From Henricia sp. BOLD:AAB3569 (taxonomy: Eukaryota; Echinodermata; Asteroidea; Spinulosida; Echinasteridae), in contig JBBELK010000456.1 in assembly GCA_037783545.1 (NCBI GenBank), positions 1-64,000 of the forward strand: a DNA stretch of 64,000 nucleotides, written 5' to 3'. Shown in pieces: positions 1 to 13,099 of this stretch. A program made the position numbers and the translations under genes. The notes beneath the pieces are model-generated. The model made no database searches, had not been told where the DNA came from, and was given only the letters and a program-made list of their open reading frames with translations. Position 1 is the stretch's first letter; each line of letters starts with the position of its first letter.

Positions 1-123
1 GAAAACGGAGCTCGGCTGCGTGGTTATTCCCCTAACCGTGGCTGTTGGGACACCCTGCGCCGCGCTGGTGTACATTTGTACGGCCGTTGACTCACCCCAG
101 ATTGTGACGCGAATTAGGTCAAA
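1..123 (+). repeat. Partial monomer at the left edge
   Basis: This is the right-hand part of an S unit, cut by the window start. It ends with GTGACGCGAATTAGG instead of GTGACGGG. That variant elsewhere in domain A (ends of the units at 1508, 6197, 7853 and 10340) directly precedes the T1 tetramer or its first unit, as it does here. The array therefore continues to the left in the same higher-order context. Confidence 0.95.
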
Positions 124-1233
124 GTGTGTCCCAAATGCCGGCAAATTTGGAAATCAAGGAATTTTCCAACCAACTTCAAATTTTGCATGCTCCAAACTGT
201 ATATATTCCGCATTTGTCATGCAAAATTGACAGATTTTCGCTGGGAAATGACGGAGAAATTTCAGAGTTTAGGGAAAACGGAGCTCGGCTGCGTGGTTAT
301 TCCCCTAACCGTGGCTGTTGGGACACCCTACGCATGCGCCGCGCTGGTTTACATTTGTACGGCCGTTGACTCACCCCAGATTGTGACGGGAATTAGGTCA
401 AAGTGTGTCCCAAATGCCGGCAAATTTGGAAATCAAGGAATTTTCCAACCAACTTCAAATTTTGCATGCTCCAAACTGTATATATTCCGCACTTGTCATG
501 CAAAATTGACAGATTTTCGCTGGGAAATGACGGAGAAATTTCAGAGTTTAGGGAAAACGGAGCTCGGCTGCGTGGTTATTCACCTAACCGTGGCTGTTGG
601 GACACCCTGCGCATGCGCCGCGCTGGTGTACATTTGTACGGCCGTTGACTCACCCCAGATTGTGACGGGAATTAGGTCAAAGTGTGTATCAAATGCCGGC
701 AAATTTGGAAATCAAGGAATTTTCCAACCAACTTCAAATTTTGCATGCTCCAAACTGTATATATTCCGCACTTGTCATGCAAAATTGACAGATTTTCGCT
801 GGGAAATGACGGAGAAATTTCAGAGTTTAGGGAAAACGGAGCTCGGCTGCGTGGTTATTCACCTAACCGTGGCTGTTGGGACACCCTGCGCATGCGCCGC
901 GCTGGTGTACATTTGTACGGCCGTTGACTCACCCCAGATTGTGACGGGAATTAGGTCAAAGTGTGTCCCAAATGCCGGCAAATTTGGAAATCAAGGAATT
1001 TTCCAACCAACTTCAAATTTTGCATGCTCCAAACTGTATATATTCCGCACTTGTCATGCAAAATTGACAGATTTTCGCTGGGAAATGACGGAGAAATTTC
1101 AGAGTTTAGGGAAAACGGAGCTCGGCTGCGTGGTTATTCCCCTAACCGTGGCTGTTGGGACACCCTGCGCCGCGCTGGTGTACATTTGTACGGCCGTTGA
1201 CTCACCCCAGATTGTGACGGGAATTAGGTCAAA
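124..1233 (+). repeat. T1 tetramer, copy 1 (L-L-L-S, 1,110 bp)
   Basis: Unit 1 has CGCATTTG, CCCTACGC and GGTTTAC; unit 2 has TATTCACC; unit 3 has GTGTATCAAA and TATTCACC; unit 4 is plain S. The same four units in the same order occur four times in domain A with no difference that I could see. The next T1 starts 1,657 bases on; the odd base is an extra T near 1380 in the intervening unit. Confidence 0.9.
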
Positions 1234-1780
1234 GTGTGTCCCAAATGCCGGCAAATTTGGAAATCAAGGAATTTTCCAACCAACTTCAAATTTTGCATGC
1301 TCCAAACTGTATATATTCCGCACTTGTCATGCAAAATTGACAGATTTTCGCTGGGAAATGACGGAGAAATTTCAGAGTTTTAGAGAAAACGGAGCTCGGC
1401 TGCGTGGTTATTCCCCTAACCGTGGCTGTTGGGACACCCTGCGCCGCGCTGGTGTACATTTGTACGGCCGTTGACTCACCCCAGATTGTGACGGGAATTA
1501 GGTCAAAGTGTGTCCCAAATGCCGGCAAATTTGGAAATCAAGGAATTTTCCAACCAACTTCAAATTTTGCATGCTCCAAACTGTATATATTCCGCACTTG
1601 TCATGCTAAATTGACAGATTTGCGCTTGGAAATGACGGAGAAATTTCAGATTTTAGGGAAAACGGAGCTCGGCTGCGTGGTTATTCCCCTAACCGTGGCT
1701 GTTGGGACACCCTGCGCCGCGCTGGTGTACATTTGTACGGCCGTTGACTCACCCCAGATTGTGACGCGAATTAGGTCAAA

Positions 1781-2890
1781 GTGTGTCCCAAATGCCGGCA
1801 AATTTGGAAATCAAGGAATTTTCCAACCAACTTCAAATTTTGCATGCTCCAAACTGTATATATTCCGCATTTGTCATGCAAAATTGACAGATTTTCGCTG
1901 GGAAATGACGGAGAAATTTCAGAGTTTAGGGAAAACGGAGCTCGGCTGCGTGGTTATTCCCCTAACCGTGGCTGTTGGGACACCCTACGCATGCGCCGCG
2001 CTGGTTTACATTTGTACGGCCGTTGACTCACCCCAGATTGTGACGGGAATTAGGTCAAAGTGTGTCCCAAATGCCGGCAAATTTGGAAATCAAGGAATTT
2101 TCCAACCAACTTCAAATTTTGCATGCTCCAAACTGTATATATTCCGCACTTGTCATGCAAAATTGACAGATTTTCGCTGGGAAATGACGGAGAAATTTCA
2201 GAGTTTAGGGAAAACGGAGCTCGGCTGCGTGGTTATTCACCTAACCGTGGCTGTTGGGACACCCTGCGCATGCGCCGCGCTGGTGTACATTTGTACGGCC
2301 GTTGACTCACCCCAGATTGTGACGGGAATTAGGTCAAAGTGTGTATCAAATGCCGGCAAATTTGGAAATCAAGGAATTTTCCAACCAACTTCAAATTTTG
2401 CATGCTCCAAACTGTATATATTCCGCACTTGTCATGCAAAATTGACAGATTTTCGCTGGGAAATGACGGAGAAATTTCAGAGTTTAGGGAAAACGGAGCT
2501 CGGCTGCGTGGTTATTCACCTAACCGTGGCTGTTGGGACACCCTGCGCATGCGCCGCGCTGGTGTACATTTGTACGGCCGTTGACTCACCCCAGATTGTG
2601 ACGGGAATTAGGTCAAAGTGTGTCCCAAATGCCGGCAAATTTGGAAATCAAGGAATTTTCCAACCAACTTCAAATTTTGCATGCTCCAAACTGTATATAT
2701 TCCGCACTTGTCATGCAAAATTGACAGATTTTCGCTGGGAAATGACGGAGAAATTTCAGAGTTTAGGGAAAACGGAGCTCGGCTGCGTGGTTATTCCCCT
2801 AACCGTGGCTGTTGGGACACCCTGCGCCGCGCTGGTGTACATTTGTACGGCCGTTGACTCACCCCAGATTGTGACGGGAATTAGGTCAAA
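1781..2890 (+). repeat. T1 tetramer, copy 2
   Basis: It shows the same four-unit order and variant set as the copy at 124. It is followed by a unit with CTCTAAAC and TTTAGAG and then by the pentamer block. Confidence 0.9.
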
Positions 2891-3163
2891 GTGTGTCCCA
2901 AATGCCGGCAAATTTGGAAATCAAGGAATTTTCCAACCAACTTCAAATTTTGCATGCTCTAAACTGTATATATTCCGCACTTGTCATGCAAAATTGACAG
3001 ATTTTCGCTGGGAAATGACGGAGAAATTTCAGAGTTTAGAGAAAACGGAGCTCGGCTGCGTGGTTATTCCCCTAACCGTGGCTGTTGGGACACCCTGCGC
3101 CGCGCTGGTGTACATTTGTACGGCCGTTGACTCACCCCAGATTGTGACGCGAATTAGGTCAAA

Positions 3164-4540
3164 GTGTGTCCCAAATGCCGGCAAATTTGGAAATCAAGGA
3201 ATTTTCCAACCAACTTCAAATTTTGCATGCTCCAAACTGTATATATTCCGCACTTGTCATGCAAAATTGACAGATTTTCGCTGGGAAATGACGGAGAAAT
3301 TTCAGAGTTTAGGGAAAACGGAGCTCGGCTGCATGGTTATTCCCCTAACAGTGGCTGTTGGGACACCCTGCGCATGCGCCGCGCTGGTGTACATTTGTAC
3401 GGCCGTTGACTCACCCCAGATTGTGACGGGAATTAGGTCAAAGTGTGTATCAAATGCCGGCAAATTTGGAAATCAAGGAATTTTCCAACCAACTTCAAAT
3501 TTTGCATGCTCCAAACTGTATATATTCCGCACTTGTCATGCAAAATTGACAGATTTTCGCTGGGAAATGACGGAGAAATTTCAGAGTTTAGGGAAAACGG
3601 AGCTCGGCTGCGTGGTTGTTCACCTAACCGTGGCTGTTGGGACACCCTGCGCATGCGCCGCGCTGGTGTACATTTGTACGGCCGTTGACTCACCCCAGAT
3701 TGTGACGGGAATTAGGTCAAAGTGTGTCCCAAATGCCGGCAAATTTGGAAATCAAGGAATTTTCCAACCAACTTCAAATTTTGCATGCTCCAAACTGTAT
3801 ATATTCCGCACTTGTCATGCAAAATTGACAGATTTTCGCTGGGAAATGACGGAGAAATTTCAGAGTTTAGGGAAAACGGAGCTCGGCTGCGTGGTTATTC
3901 CCCTAACCGTGGCTGTTGGGACACCCTGCGCCGCGCTGGTGTACATTTGTACGGCCGTTGACTCACCCCAGATTGTGACGGGAATTAGGTCAAAGTGTGT
4001 CCCAAATGCCGGCAAATTTGGAAATCAAGGAATTTTCCAACCAACTTCAAATTTTGCATGCTCTAAACTGTATATATTCCGCACTTGTCATGCAAAATTG
4101 ACAGATTTTCGCTGGGAAATGACGGAGAAATTTCAGAGTTTAGAGAAAACGGAGCTCGGCTGCGTGGTTATTCCCCTAACCGTGGCTGTTGGGACACCCT
4201 GCGCCGCGCTGGTGTACATTTGTACGGCCGTTGACTCACCCAAGATTGTGACGGGAATTAGGTCAAAGTGTGTCCCAAATGCCGGCAAATTTGGAAATCA
4301 AGGAATTTTCCAACCAACTTCAAATTTTGCATGCTCTAAACTGTATATATTCCGCACTTGTCATGCAAAATTGACAGATTTTCGCTGGGAAATGACGGAG
4401 AAATTTCAGAGTTTAGAGAAAACGGAGCTCGGCTGCGTGGTTATTCCCCTAACCGTGGCTGTTGGGACACCCTGCGCCGCGCTGGTGTACATTTGTACGG
4501 CCGTTGACTCACCCCAGATTGTGACGCGAATTAGGTCAAA
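3164..4540 (+). repeat. Pentamer repeat, copy 1 (L-L-S-S-S, 1,377 bp)
   Basis: The unit order is CCTAACAGTGG (L), GTGTATC with GTTGTTCACC (L), plain S, then two S units with CTCTAAAC and TTTAGAG. The adjacent block repeats the pattern at exactly 1,377 bases. This copy carries a private CTGCATGG in its first unit. Its last unit ends in GACGCG, where the second copy has CCCAAG and GACGGG. Confidence 0.9.
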
Positions 4541-5917
4541 GTGTGTCCCAAATGCCGGCAAATTTGGAAATCAAGGAATTTTCCAACCAACTTCAAATTT
4601 TGCATGCTCCAAACTGTATATATTCCGCACTTGTCATGCAAAATTGACAGATTTTCGCTGGGAAATGACGGAGAAATTTCAGAGTTTAGGGAAAACGGAG
4701 CTCGGCTGCGTGGTTATTCCCCTAACAGTGGCTGTTGGGACACCCTGCGCATGCGCCGCGCTGGTGTACATTTGTACGGCCGTTGACTCACCCCAGATTG
4801 TGACGGGAATTAGGTCAAAGTGTGTATCAAATGCCGGCAAATTTGGAAATCAAGGAATTTTCCAACCAACTTCAAATTTTGCATGCTCCAAACTGTATAT
4901 ATTCCGCACTTGTCATGCAAAATTGACAGATTTTCGCTGGGAAATGACGGAGAAATTTCAGAGTTTAGGGAAAACGGAGCTCGGCTGCGTGGTTGTTCAC
5001 CTAACCGTGGCTGTTGGGACACCCTGCGCATGCGCCGCGCTGGTGTACATTTGTACGGCCGTTGACTCACCCCAGATTGTGACGGGAATTAGGTCAAAGT
5101 GTGTCCCAAATGCCGGCAAATTTGGAAATCAAGGAATTTTCCAACCAACTTCAAATTTTGCATGCTCCAAACTGTATATATTCCGCACTTGTCATGCAAA
5201 ATTGACAGATTTTCGCTGGGAAATGACGGAGAAATTTCAGAGTTTAGGGAAAACGGAGCTCGGCTGCGTGGTTATTCCCCTAACCGTGGCTGTTGGGACA
5301 CCCTGCGCCGCGCTGGTGTACATTTGTACGGCCGTTGACTCACCCCAGATTGTGACGGGAATTAGGTCAAAGTGTGTCCCAAATGCCGGCAAATTTGGAA
5401 ATCAAGGAATTTTCCAACCAACTTCAAATTTTGCATGCTCTAAACTGTATATATTCCGCACTTGTCATGCAAAATTGACAGATTTTCGCTGGGAAATGAC
5501 GGAGAAATTTCAGAGTTTAGAGAAAACGGAGCTCGGCTGCGTGGTTATTCCCCTAACCGTGGCTGTTGGGACACCCTGCGCCGCGCTGGTGTACATTTGT
5601 ACGGCCGTTGACTCACCCAAGATTGTGACGGGAATTAGGTCAAAGTGTGTCCCAAATGCCGGCAAATTTGGAAATCAAGGAATTTTCCAACCAACTTCAA
5701 ATTTTGCATGCTCTAAACTGTATATATTCCGCACTTGTCATGCAAAATTGACAGATTTTCGCTGGGAAATGACGGAGAAATTTCAGAGTTTAGAGAAAAC
5801 GGAGCTCGGCTGCGTGGTTATTCCCCTAACCGTGGCTGTTGGGACACCCTGCGCCGCGCTGGTGTACATTTGTACGGCCGTTGACTCACCCAAGATTGTG
5901 ACGGGAATTAGGTCAAA
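4541..5917 (+). repeat. Pentamer repeat, copy 2
   Basis: This is a direct tandem duplicate of the preceding 1,377 bases and shares the CCTAACAGTGG, GTGTATC and GTTGTTCACC markers. Its last two units both carry CCCAAGATT and overlap the start of the first T2 tetramer, so pentamer and T2 share ancestry. Confidence 0.9.
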
Positions 5918-6469
5918 GTGTGTCCCAAATGCCGGCAAATTTGGAAATCAAGGAATTTTCCAACCAACTTCAAATTTTGCATGCTCCAAACTGTATATAT
6001 TCCGCACTTGTCATGCAAAATTGACAGATTTTCGCTGGGAAATGACGGAGAAATTTCAGAGTTTAGGGAAAACGGAGCTCGGCTGCGTGGTTATTCCCCT
6101 AACCGTGGCTGTTGGGACACCCTGCGCATGCGCCGCGCTGGTGTACATTTGTACGGCCGTTGACTCACCCCAGATTGTGACGGGAATTAGGTCAAAGTGT
6201 GTCCCAAATGCCGGCAAATTTGGAAATCAAGGAATTTTCCAACCAACTTCAAATTTTGCATGCTCCAAACTGTATATATTCCGCACTTGTCATGCTAAAT
6301 TGACAGATTTGCGCTTGGAAATGACGGAGAAATTTCAGATTTTAGGGAAAACGGAGCTCGGCTGCGTGGTTATTCCCCTAACCGTGGCTGTTGGGACACC
6401 CTGCGCCGCGCTGGTGTACATTTGTACGGCCGTTGACTCACCCCAGATTGTGACGCGAATTAGGTCAAA
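5372..6469 (+). repeat. T2 tetramer, copy 1 (S-S-L-S, 1,098 bp)
   Basis: Two S units carry CTCTAAAC, TTTAGAG and CCCAAGATT. A plain L follows, then an S unit with CATGCTAAATTG, TTGCGCTTGG and CAGATTTTAGGG that ends in GACGCG. The same order is found at 7028 and 9515. Confidence 0.88.
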
Positions 6470-7027
6470 GTGTGTCCCAAATGCCGGCAAATTTGGAAAT
6501 CAAGGAATTTTCCAACCAACTTCAAATTTTGCATGCTCCAAACTGTATATATTCCGCATTTGTCATGCAAAATTGACAGATTTTCGCTGGGAAATGACGG
6601 AGAAATTTCAGAGTTTAGGGAAAACGGAGCTCGGCTGCGTGGTTATTCCCCTAACCGTGGCTGTTGGGACACCCTACGCATGCGCCGCGCTGGTTTACAT
6701 TTGTACGGCCGTTGACTCACCCCAGATTGTGACGGGAATTAGGTCAAAGTGTGTCCCAAATGCCGGCAAATTTGGAAATCAAGGAATTTTCCAACCAACT
6801 TCAAATTTTGCATGCTCCAAACTGTATATATTCCGCACTTGTCATGCAAAATTGACAGATTTTCGCTGGGAAATGACGGAGAAATTTCAGAGTTTAGGGA
6901 AAACGGAGCTCGGCTGCGTGGTTATTCCCCTAACCGTGGCTGTTGGGACACCCTGCGCATGCGCCGCGCTGGTGTACATTTGTACGGCCGTTGACTCACC
7001 CCAGATTGTGACGGGAATTAGGTCAAA

Positions 7028-8125
7028 GTGTGTCCCAAATGCCGGCAAATTTGGAAATCAAGGAATTTTCCAACCAACTTCAAATTTTGCATGCTCTAAA
7101 CTGTATATATTCCGCACTTGTCATGCAAAATTGACAGATTTTCGCTGGGAAATGACGGAGAAATTTCAGAGTTTAGAGAAAACGGAGCTCGGCTGCGTGG
7201 TTATTCCCCTAACCGTGGCTGTTGGGACACCCTGCGCCGCGCTGGTGTACATTTGTACGGCCGTTGACTCACCCAAGATTGTGACGGGAATTAGGTCAAA
7301 GTGTGTCCCAAATGCCGGCAAATTTGGAAATCAAGGAATTTTCCAACCAACTTCAAATTTTGCATGCTCTAAACTGTATATATTCCGCACTTGTCATGCA
7401 AAATTGACAGATTTTCGCTGGGAAATGACGGAGAAATTTCAGAGTTTAGAGAAAACGGAGCTCGGCTGCGTGGTTATTCCCCTAACCGTGGCTGTTGGGA
7501 CACCCTGCGCCGCGCTGGTGTACATTTGTACGGCCGTTGACTCACCCAAGATTGTGACGGGAATTAGGTCAAAGTGTGTCCCAAATGCCGGCAAATTTGG
7601 AAATCAAGGAATTTTCCAACCAACTTCAAATTTTGCATGCTCCAAACTGTATATATTCCGCACTTGTCATGCAAAATTGACAGATTTTCGCTGGGAAATG
7701 ACGGAGAAATTTCAGAGTTTAGGGAAAACGGAGCTCGGCTGCGTGGTTATTCCCCTAACCGTGGCTGTTGGGACACCCTGCGCATGCGCCGCGCTGGTGT
7801 ACATTTGTACGGCCGTTGACTCACCCCAGATTGTGACGGGAATTAGGTCAAAGTGTGTCCCAAATGCCGGCAAATTTGGAAATCAAGGAATTTTCCAACC
7901 AACTTCAAATTTTGCATGCTCCAAACTGTATATATTCCGCACTTGTCATGCTAAATTGACAGATTTGCGCTTGGAAATGACGGAGAAATTTCAGATTTTA
8001 GGGAAAACGGAGCTCGGCTGCGTGGTTATTCCCCTAACCGTGGCTGTTGGGACACCCTGCGCCGCGCTGGTGTACATTTGTACGGCCGTTGACTCACCCC
8101 AGATTGTGACGCGAATTAGGTCAAA
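7028..8125 (+). repeat. T2 tetramer, copy 2
   Basis: The four-unit order and marker set match the copy at 5372. A complete T1 tetramer follows it directly. Confidence 0.88.
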
Positions 8126-9235
8126 GTGTGTCCCAAATGCCGGCAAATTTGGAAATCAAGGAATTTTCCAACCAACTTCAAATTTTGCATGCTCCAAACT
8201 GTATATATTCCGCATTTGTCATGCAAAATTGACAGATTTTCGCTGGGAAATGACGGAGAAATTTCAGAGTTTAGGGAAAACGGAGCTCGGCTGCGTGGTT
8301 ATTCCCCTAACCGTGGCTGTTGGGACACCCTACGCATGCGCCGCGCTGGTTTACATTTGTACGGCCGTTGACTCACCCCAGATTGTGACGGGAATTAGGT
8401 CAAAGTGTGTCCCAAATGCCGGCAAATTTGGAAATCAAGGAATTTTCCAACCAACTTCAAATTTTGCATGCTCCAAACTGTATATATTCCGCACTTGTCA
8501 TGCAAAATTGACAGATTTTCGCTGGGAAATGACGGAGAAATTTCAGAGTTTAGGGAAAACGGAGCTCGGCTGCGTGGTTATTCACCTAACCGTGGCTGTT
8601 GGGACACCCTGCGCATGCGCCGCGCTGGTGTACATTTGTACGGCCGTTGACTCACCCCAGATTGTGACGGGAATTAGGTCAAAGTGTGTATCAAATGCCG
8701 GCAAATTTGGAAATCAAGGAATTTTCCAACCAACTTCAAATTTTGCATGCTCCAAACTGTATATATTCCGCACTTGTCATGCAAAATTGACAGATTTTCG
8801 CTGGGAAATGACGGAGAAATTTCAGAGTTTAGGGAAAACGGAGCTCGGCTGCGTGGTTATTCACCTAACCGTGGCTGTTGGGACACCCTGCGCATGCGCC
8901 GCGCTGGTGTACATTTGTACGGCCGTTGACTCACCCCAGATTGTGACGGGAATTAGGTCAAAGTGTGTCCCAAATGCCGGCAAATTTGGAAATCAAGGAA
9001 TTTTCCAACCAACTTCAAATTTTGCATGCTCCAAACTGTATATATTCCGCACTTGTCATGCAAAATTGACAGATTTTCGCTGGGAAATGACGGAGAAATT
9101 TCAGAGTTTAGGGAAAACGGAGCTCGGCTGCGTGGTTATTCCCCTAACCGTGGCTGTTGGGACACCCTGCGCCGCGCTGGTGTACATTTGTACGGCCGTT
9201 GACTCACCCCAGATTGTGACGGGAATTAGGTCAAA
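8126..9235 (+). repeat. T1 tetramer, copy 3
   Basis: The order and variants are those of the copies at 124 and 1781. It is flanked by T2 on the left and a plain L unit on the right. Confidence 0.9.
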
Positions 9236-9514
9236 GTGTGTCCCAAATGCCGGCAAATTTGGAAATCAAGGAATTTTCCAACCAACTTCAAATTTTGCAT
9301 GCTCCAAACTGTATATATTCCGCACTTGTCATGCAAAATTGACAGATTTTCGCTGGGAAATGACGGAGAAATTTCAGAGTTTAGGGAAAACGGAGCTCGG
9401 CTGCGTGGTTATTCCCCTAACCGTGGCTGTTGGGACACCCTGCGCATGCGCCGCGCTGGTGTACATTTGTACGGCCGTTGACTCACCCCAGATTGTGACG
9501 GGAATTAGGTCAAA

Positions 9515-10612
9515 GTGTGTCCCAAATGCCGGCAAATTTGGAAATCAAGGAATTTTCCAACCAACTTCAAATTTTGCATGCTCTAAACTGTATATATTCC
9601 GCACTTGTCATGCAAAATTGACAGATTTTCGCTGGGAAATGACGGAGAAATTTCAGAGTTTAGAGAAAACGGAGCTCGGCTGCGTGGTTATTCCCCTAAC
9701 CGTGGCTGTTGGGACACCCTGCGCCGCGCTGGTGTACATTTGTACGGCCGTTGACTCACCCAAGATTGTGACGGGAATTAGGTCAAAGTGTGTCCCAAAT
9801 GCCGGCAAATTTGGAAATCAAGGAATTTTCCAACCAACTTCAAATTTTGCATGCTCTAAACTGTATATATTCCGCACTTGTCATGCAAAATTGACAGATT
9901 TTCGCTGGGAAATGACGGAGAAATTTCAGAGTTTAGAGAAAACGGAGCTCGGCTGCGTGGTTATTCCCCTAACCGTGGCTGTTGGGACACCCTGCGCCGC
10001 GCTGGTGTACATTTGTACGGCCGTTGACTCACCCAAGATTGTGACGGGAATTAGGTCAAAGTGTGTCCCAAATGCCGGCAAATTTGGAAATCAAGGAATT
10101 TTCCAACCAACTTCAAATTTTGCATGCTCCAAACTGTATATATTCCGCACTTGTCATGCAAAATTGACAGATTTTCGCTGGGAAATGACGGAGAAATTTC
10201 AGAGTTTAGGGAAAACGGAGCTCGGCTGCGTGGTTATTCCCCTAACCGTGGCTGTTGGGACACCCTGCGCATGCGCCGCGCTGGTGTACATTTGTACGGC
10301 CGTTGACTCACCCCAGATTGTGACGGGAATTAGGTCAAAGTGTGTCCCAAATGCCGGCAAATTTGGAAATCAAGGAATTTTCCAACCAACTTCAAATTTT
10401 GCATGCTCCAAACTGTATATATTCCGCACTTGTCATGCTAAATTGACAGATATGCGCTTGGAAATGACGGAGAAATTTCAGATTTTAGGGAAAACGGAGC
10501 TCGGCTGCGTGGTTATTCCCCTAACCGTGGCTGTTGGGACACCCTGCGCCGCGCTGGTGTACATTTGTACGGCCGTTGACTCACCCCAGATTGTGACGCG
10601 AATTAGGTCAAA
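9515..10612 (+). repeat. T2 tetramer, copy 3
   Basis: It has the T2 order and markers. One private change in the last unit makes GATATGCGC where the other copies have GATTTGCGC. Confidence 0.88.
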
Positions 10613-11722
10613 GTGTGTCCCAAATGCCGGCAAATTTGGAAATCAAGGAATTTTCCAACCAACTTCAAATTTTGCATGCTCCAAACTGTATATATTCCGC
10701 ATTTGTCATGCAAAATTGACAGATTTTCGCTGGGAAATGACGGAGAAATTTCAGAGTTTAGGGAAAACGGAGCTCGGCTGCGTGGTTATTCCCCTAACCG
10801 TGGCTGTTGGGACACCCTACGCATGCGCCGCGCTGGTTTACATTTGTACGGCCGTTGACTCACCCCAGATTGTGACGGGAATTAGGTCAAAGTGTGTCCC
10901 AAATGCCGGCAAATTTGGAAATCAAGGAATTTTCCAACCAACTTCAAATTTTGCATGCTCCAAACTGTATATATTCCGCACTTGTCATGCAAAATTGACA
11001 GATTTTCGCTGGGAAATGACGGAGAAATTTCAGAGTTTAGGGAAAACGGAGCTCGGCTGCGTGGTTATTCACCTAACCGTGGCTGTTGGGACACCCTGCG
11101 CATGCGCCGCGCTGGTGTACATTTGTACGGCCGTTGACTCACCCCAGATTGTGACGGGAATTAGGTCAAAGTGTGTATCAAATGCCGGCAAATTTGGAAA
11201 TCAAGGAATTTTCCAACCAACTTCAAATTTTGCATGCTCCAAACTGTATATATTCCGCACTTGTCATGCAAAATTGACAGATTTTCGCTGGGAAATGACG
11301 GAGAAATTTCAGAGTTTAGGGAAAACGGAGCTCGGCTGCGTGGTTATTCACCTAACCGTGGCTGTTGGGACACCCTGCGCATGCGCCGCGCTGGTGTACA
11401 TTTGTACGGCCGTTGACTCACCCCAGATTGTGACGGGAATTAGGTCAAAGTGTGTCCCAAATGCCGGCAAATTTGGAAATCAAGGAATTTTCCAACCAAC
11501 TTCAAATTTTGCATGCTCCAAACTGTATATATTCCGCACTTGTCATGCAAAATTGACAGATTTTCGCTGGGAAATGACGGAGAAATTTCAGAGTTTAGGG
11601 AAAACGGAGCTCGGCTGCGTGGTTATTCCCCTAACCGTGGCTGTTGGGACACCCTGCGCCGCGCTGGTGTACATTTGTACGGCCGTTGACTCACCCCAGA
11701 TTGTGACGGGAATTAGGTCAAA
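10613..11722 (+). repeat. T1 tetramer, copy 4
   Basis: This is the rightmost copy, again in the same order. The unit that follows, at 11723, carries several private changes (CAACTTAAAATT, GTTGTGAC, GCCACGC), and the nine-unit pattern ends there. Confidence 0.9.
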
Positions 11723-11995
11723 GTGTGTCCCAAATGCCGGCAAATTTGGAAATCAAGGAATTTTCCAACCAACTTAAAATTTTGCATGCTCTAAACTGTA
11801 TATATTCCGCACTTGTCATGCAAAATTGACAGATTTTCGCTGGGAAATGACGGAGAAATTTCAGAGTTTAGAGAAAACGGAGCTCGGCTGCGTGGTTATT
11901 CCCCTAACCGTGGCTGTTGTGACACCCTGCGCCACGCTGGTGTACATTTGTACGGCCGTTGACTCACCCCAGATTGTGACGCGAATTAGGTCAAA

Positions 11996-13099
11996 GTGTG
12001 TCCCAAATGCCGGCAAATTTGGAAATCAAGGAATTTTCCAACCAACTTCAAATTTTGCATGCTCCAAACTGTATATATTCCGCACTTGTCATGCAAAATT
12101 GACAGATTTTCGCTGGGAAATGACGGAGAAATTTCGGAGTTTAGGGAAAACGGAGCTCGGCTGCGTGGTTATTCCCCTAACAGTGGCTGTTGGGACACCC
12201 TGCGCATGCGCCGCGCTGGTGTACATTTGTACGGCCGTTGACTCACCCCAGATTGTGACGGGAATTAGGTCAAAGTGTGTATCAAATGCCGGCAAATTTG
12301 GAAATCAAGGAATTTTCCAACCAACTTCAAATTTTGCATGCTCCAAACTGTATATATTCCGCACTTGTCATGCAAAATTGACAGATTTTCGCTGGGAAAT
12401 GACGGAGAAATTTCAGAGTTTAGGGAAAACGGAGCTCGGCTGCGTGGTTATTCACCTAACCGTGGCTGTTGGGACACCCTGCGCATGCGCCGCGCTGGTG
12501 TACATTTGTACGGCCGTTGACTCACCCCAGATTGTGACGGGAATTAGGTCAAAGTGTGTCCCAAATGCCGGCAAATTTGGAAATCAAGGAATTTTCCAAC
12601 CAACTTCAAATTTTGCATGCTCCAAACTGTATATATTCCGCACTTGTCATGCAAAATTGACAGATTTTCGCTGGGAAATGACGGAGAAATTTCAGAGTTT
12701 AGGGAAAACGGAGCTCGGCTGCGTGGTTATTCCCCTAACCGTGGCTGTTGGGACACCCTGCGCCGCGCTGGTGTACATTTGTACGGCCGTTGACTCACCC
12801 CAGATTGTGACGGGAATTAGGTCAAAGTGTGTCCCAAATGCCGGCAAATTTGGAAATCAAGGAATTTTCCAACCAACTTCAAATTTTGCATGCTCTAAAC
12901 TGTATATATTCCGCACTTGTCATGCAAAATTGACAGATTTTCGCTGGGAAATGACGGAGAAATTTCAGAGTTTAGAGAAAACGGAGCTCGGCTGCGTGGT
13001 TATTCCCCTAACCGTGGCTGTTGGGACACCCTGCGCCGCGCTGGTGTACATTTGTACGGCCGTTGACTCACCCAAGATTGTGACGGGAATTAGGTCAAA
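11996..13099 (+). repeat. Pentamer-related tetramer (L-L-S-S, 1,104 bp)
   Basis: It carries CCTAACAGTGG, then GTGTATC, plain S, then CTCTAAAC/TTTAGAG/CCCAAG. This is the pentamer order with one S unit missing and TATTCACC instead of GTTGTTCACC. A private TTTCGGAG occurs in its first unit. It is probably a shortened sister of the 3164 and 4541 blocks. Confidence 0.75.

Larger units (their letters stand above)
7028..9514 (+). repeat. Nine-unit higher-order repeat of domain A (2,487 bp)
   Basis: T2 (1,098) + T1 (1,110) + one plain L unit (279) make 2,487 bases, and the T2-T1 order starts again at 9515. The 1,656-base spacing between the T2 end units at 6197 and 7853 equals this repeat minus 831 bases (L+L+S). 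That interval therefore looks like a three-unit deletion product, as expected from unequal exchange. Confidence 0.85.

Noticed and set aside
236..255. CENP-B-box-like TTTCGCTGGGAAATGACGGA in each unit
   Set aside because: The canonical NTTCGNNNNANNCGGGN needs A after TTCG+4 and CGGG after two more bases. Here that A is G, and CGGA lies four bases too far right. Only the TTCG half matches.
124..369. 79-81-codon forward frame repeated in almost every unit (MCPKCRQIWKSRN...)
   Set aside because: It is a second frame of the same repeat, using GTG as start and ending at the TGA in GTTGACTC. The CPKC look of a metal-binding motif is a single occurrence without a partner pair, and the same DNA is read openly in another frame.
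3433..3693. Minus-strand frames of 64-86 codons
   Set aside because: They appear only where local variants remove a stop in the shadow frame and have no recognisable features.
1404..11777. 3,457-codon forward open reading frame, and similar frames at 11826, 18396, 41074 and 48810
   Set aside because: It is a product of a stop-free monomer frame and unit lengths divisible by three. It has no start context, domain, or end other than chance stops, and stop-bearing units are amplified like others.
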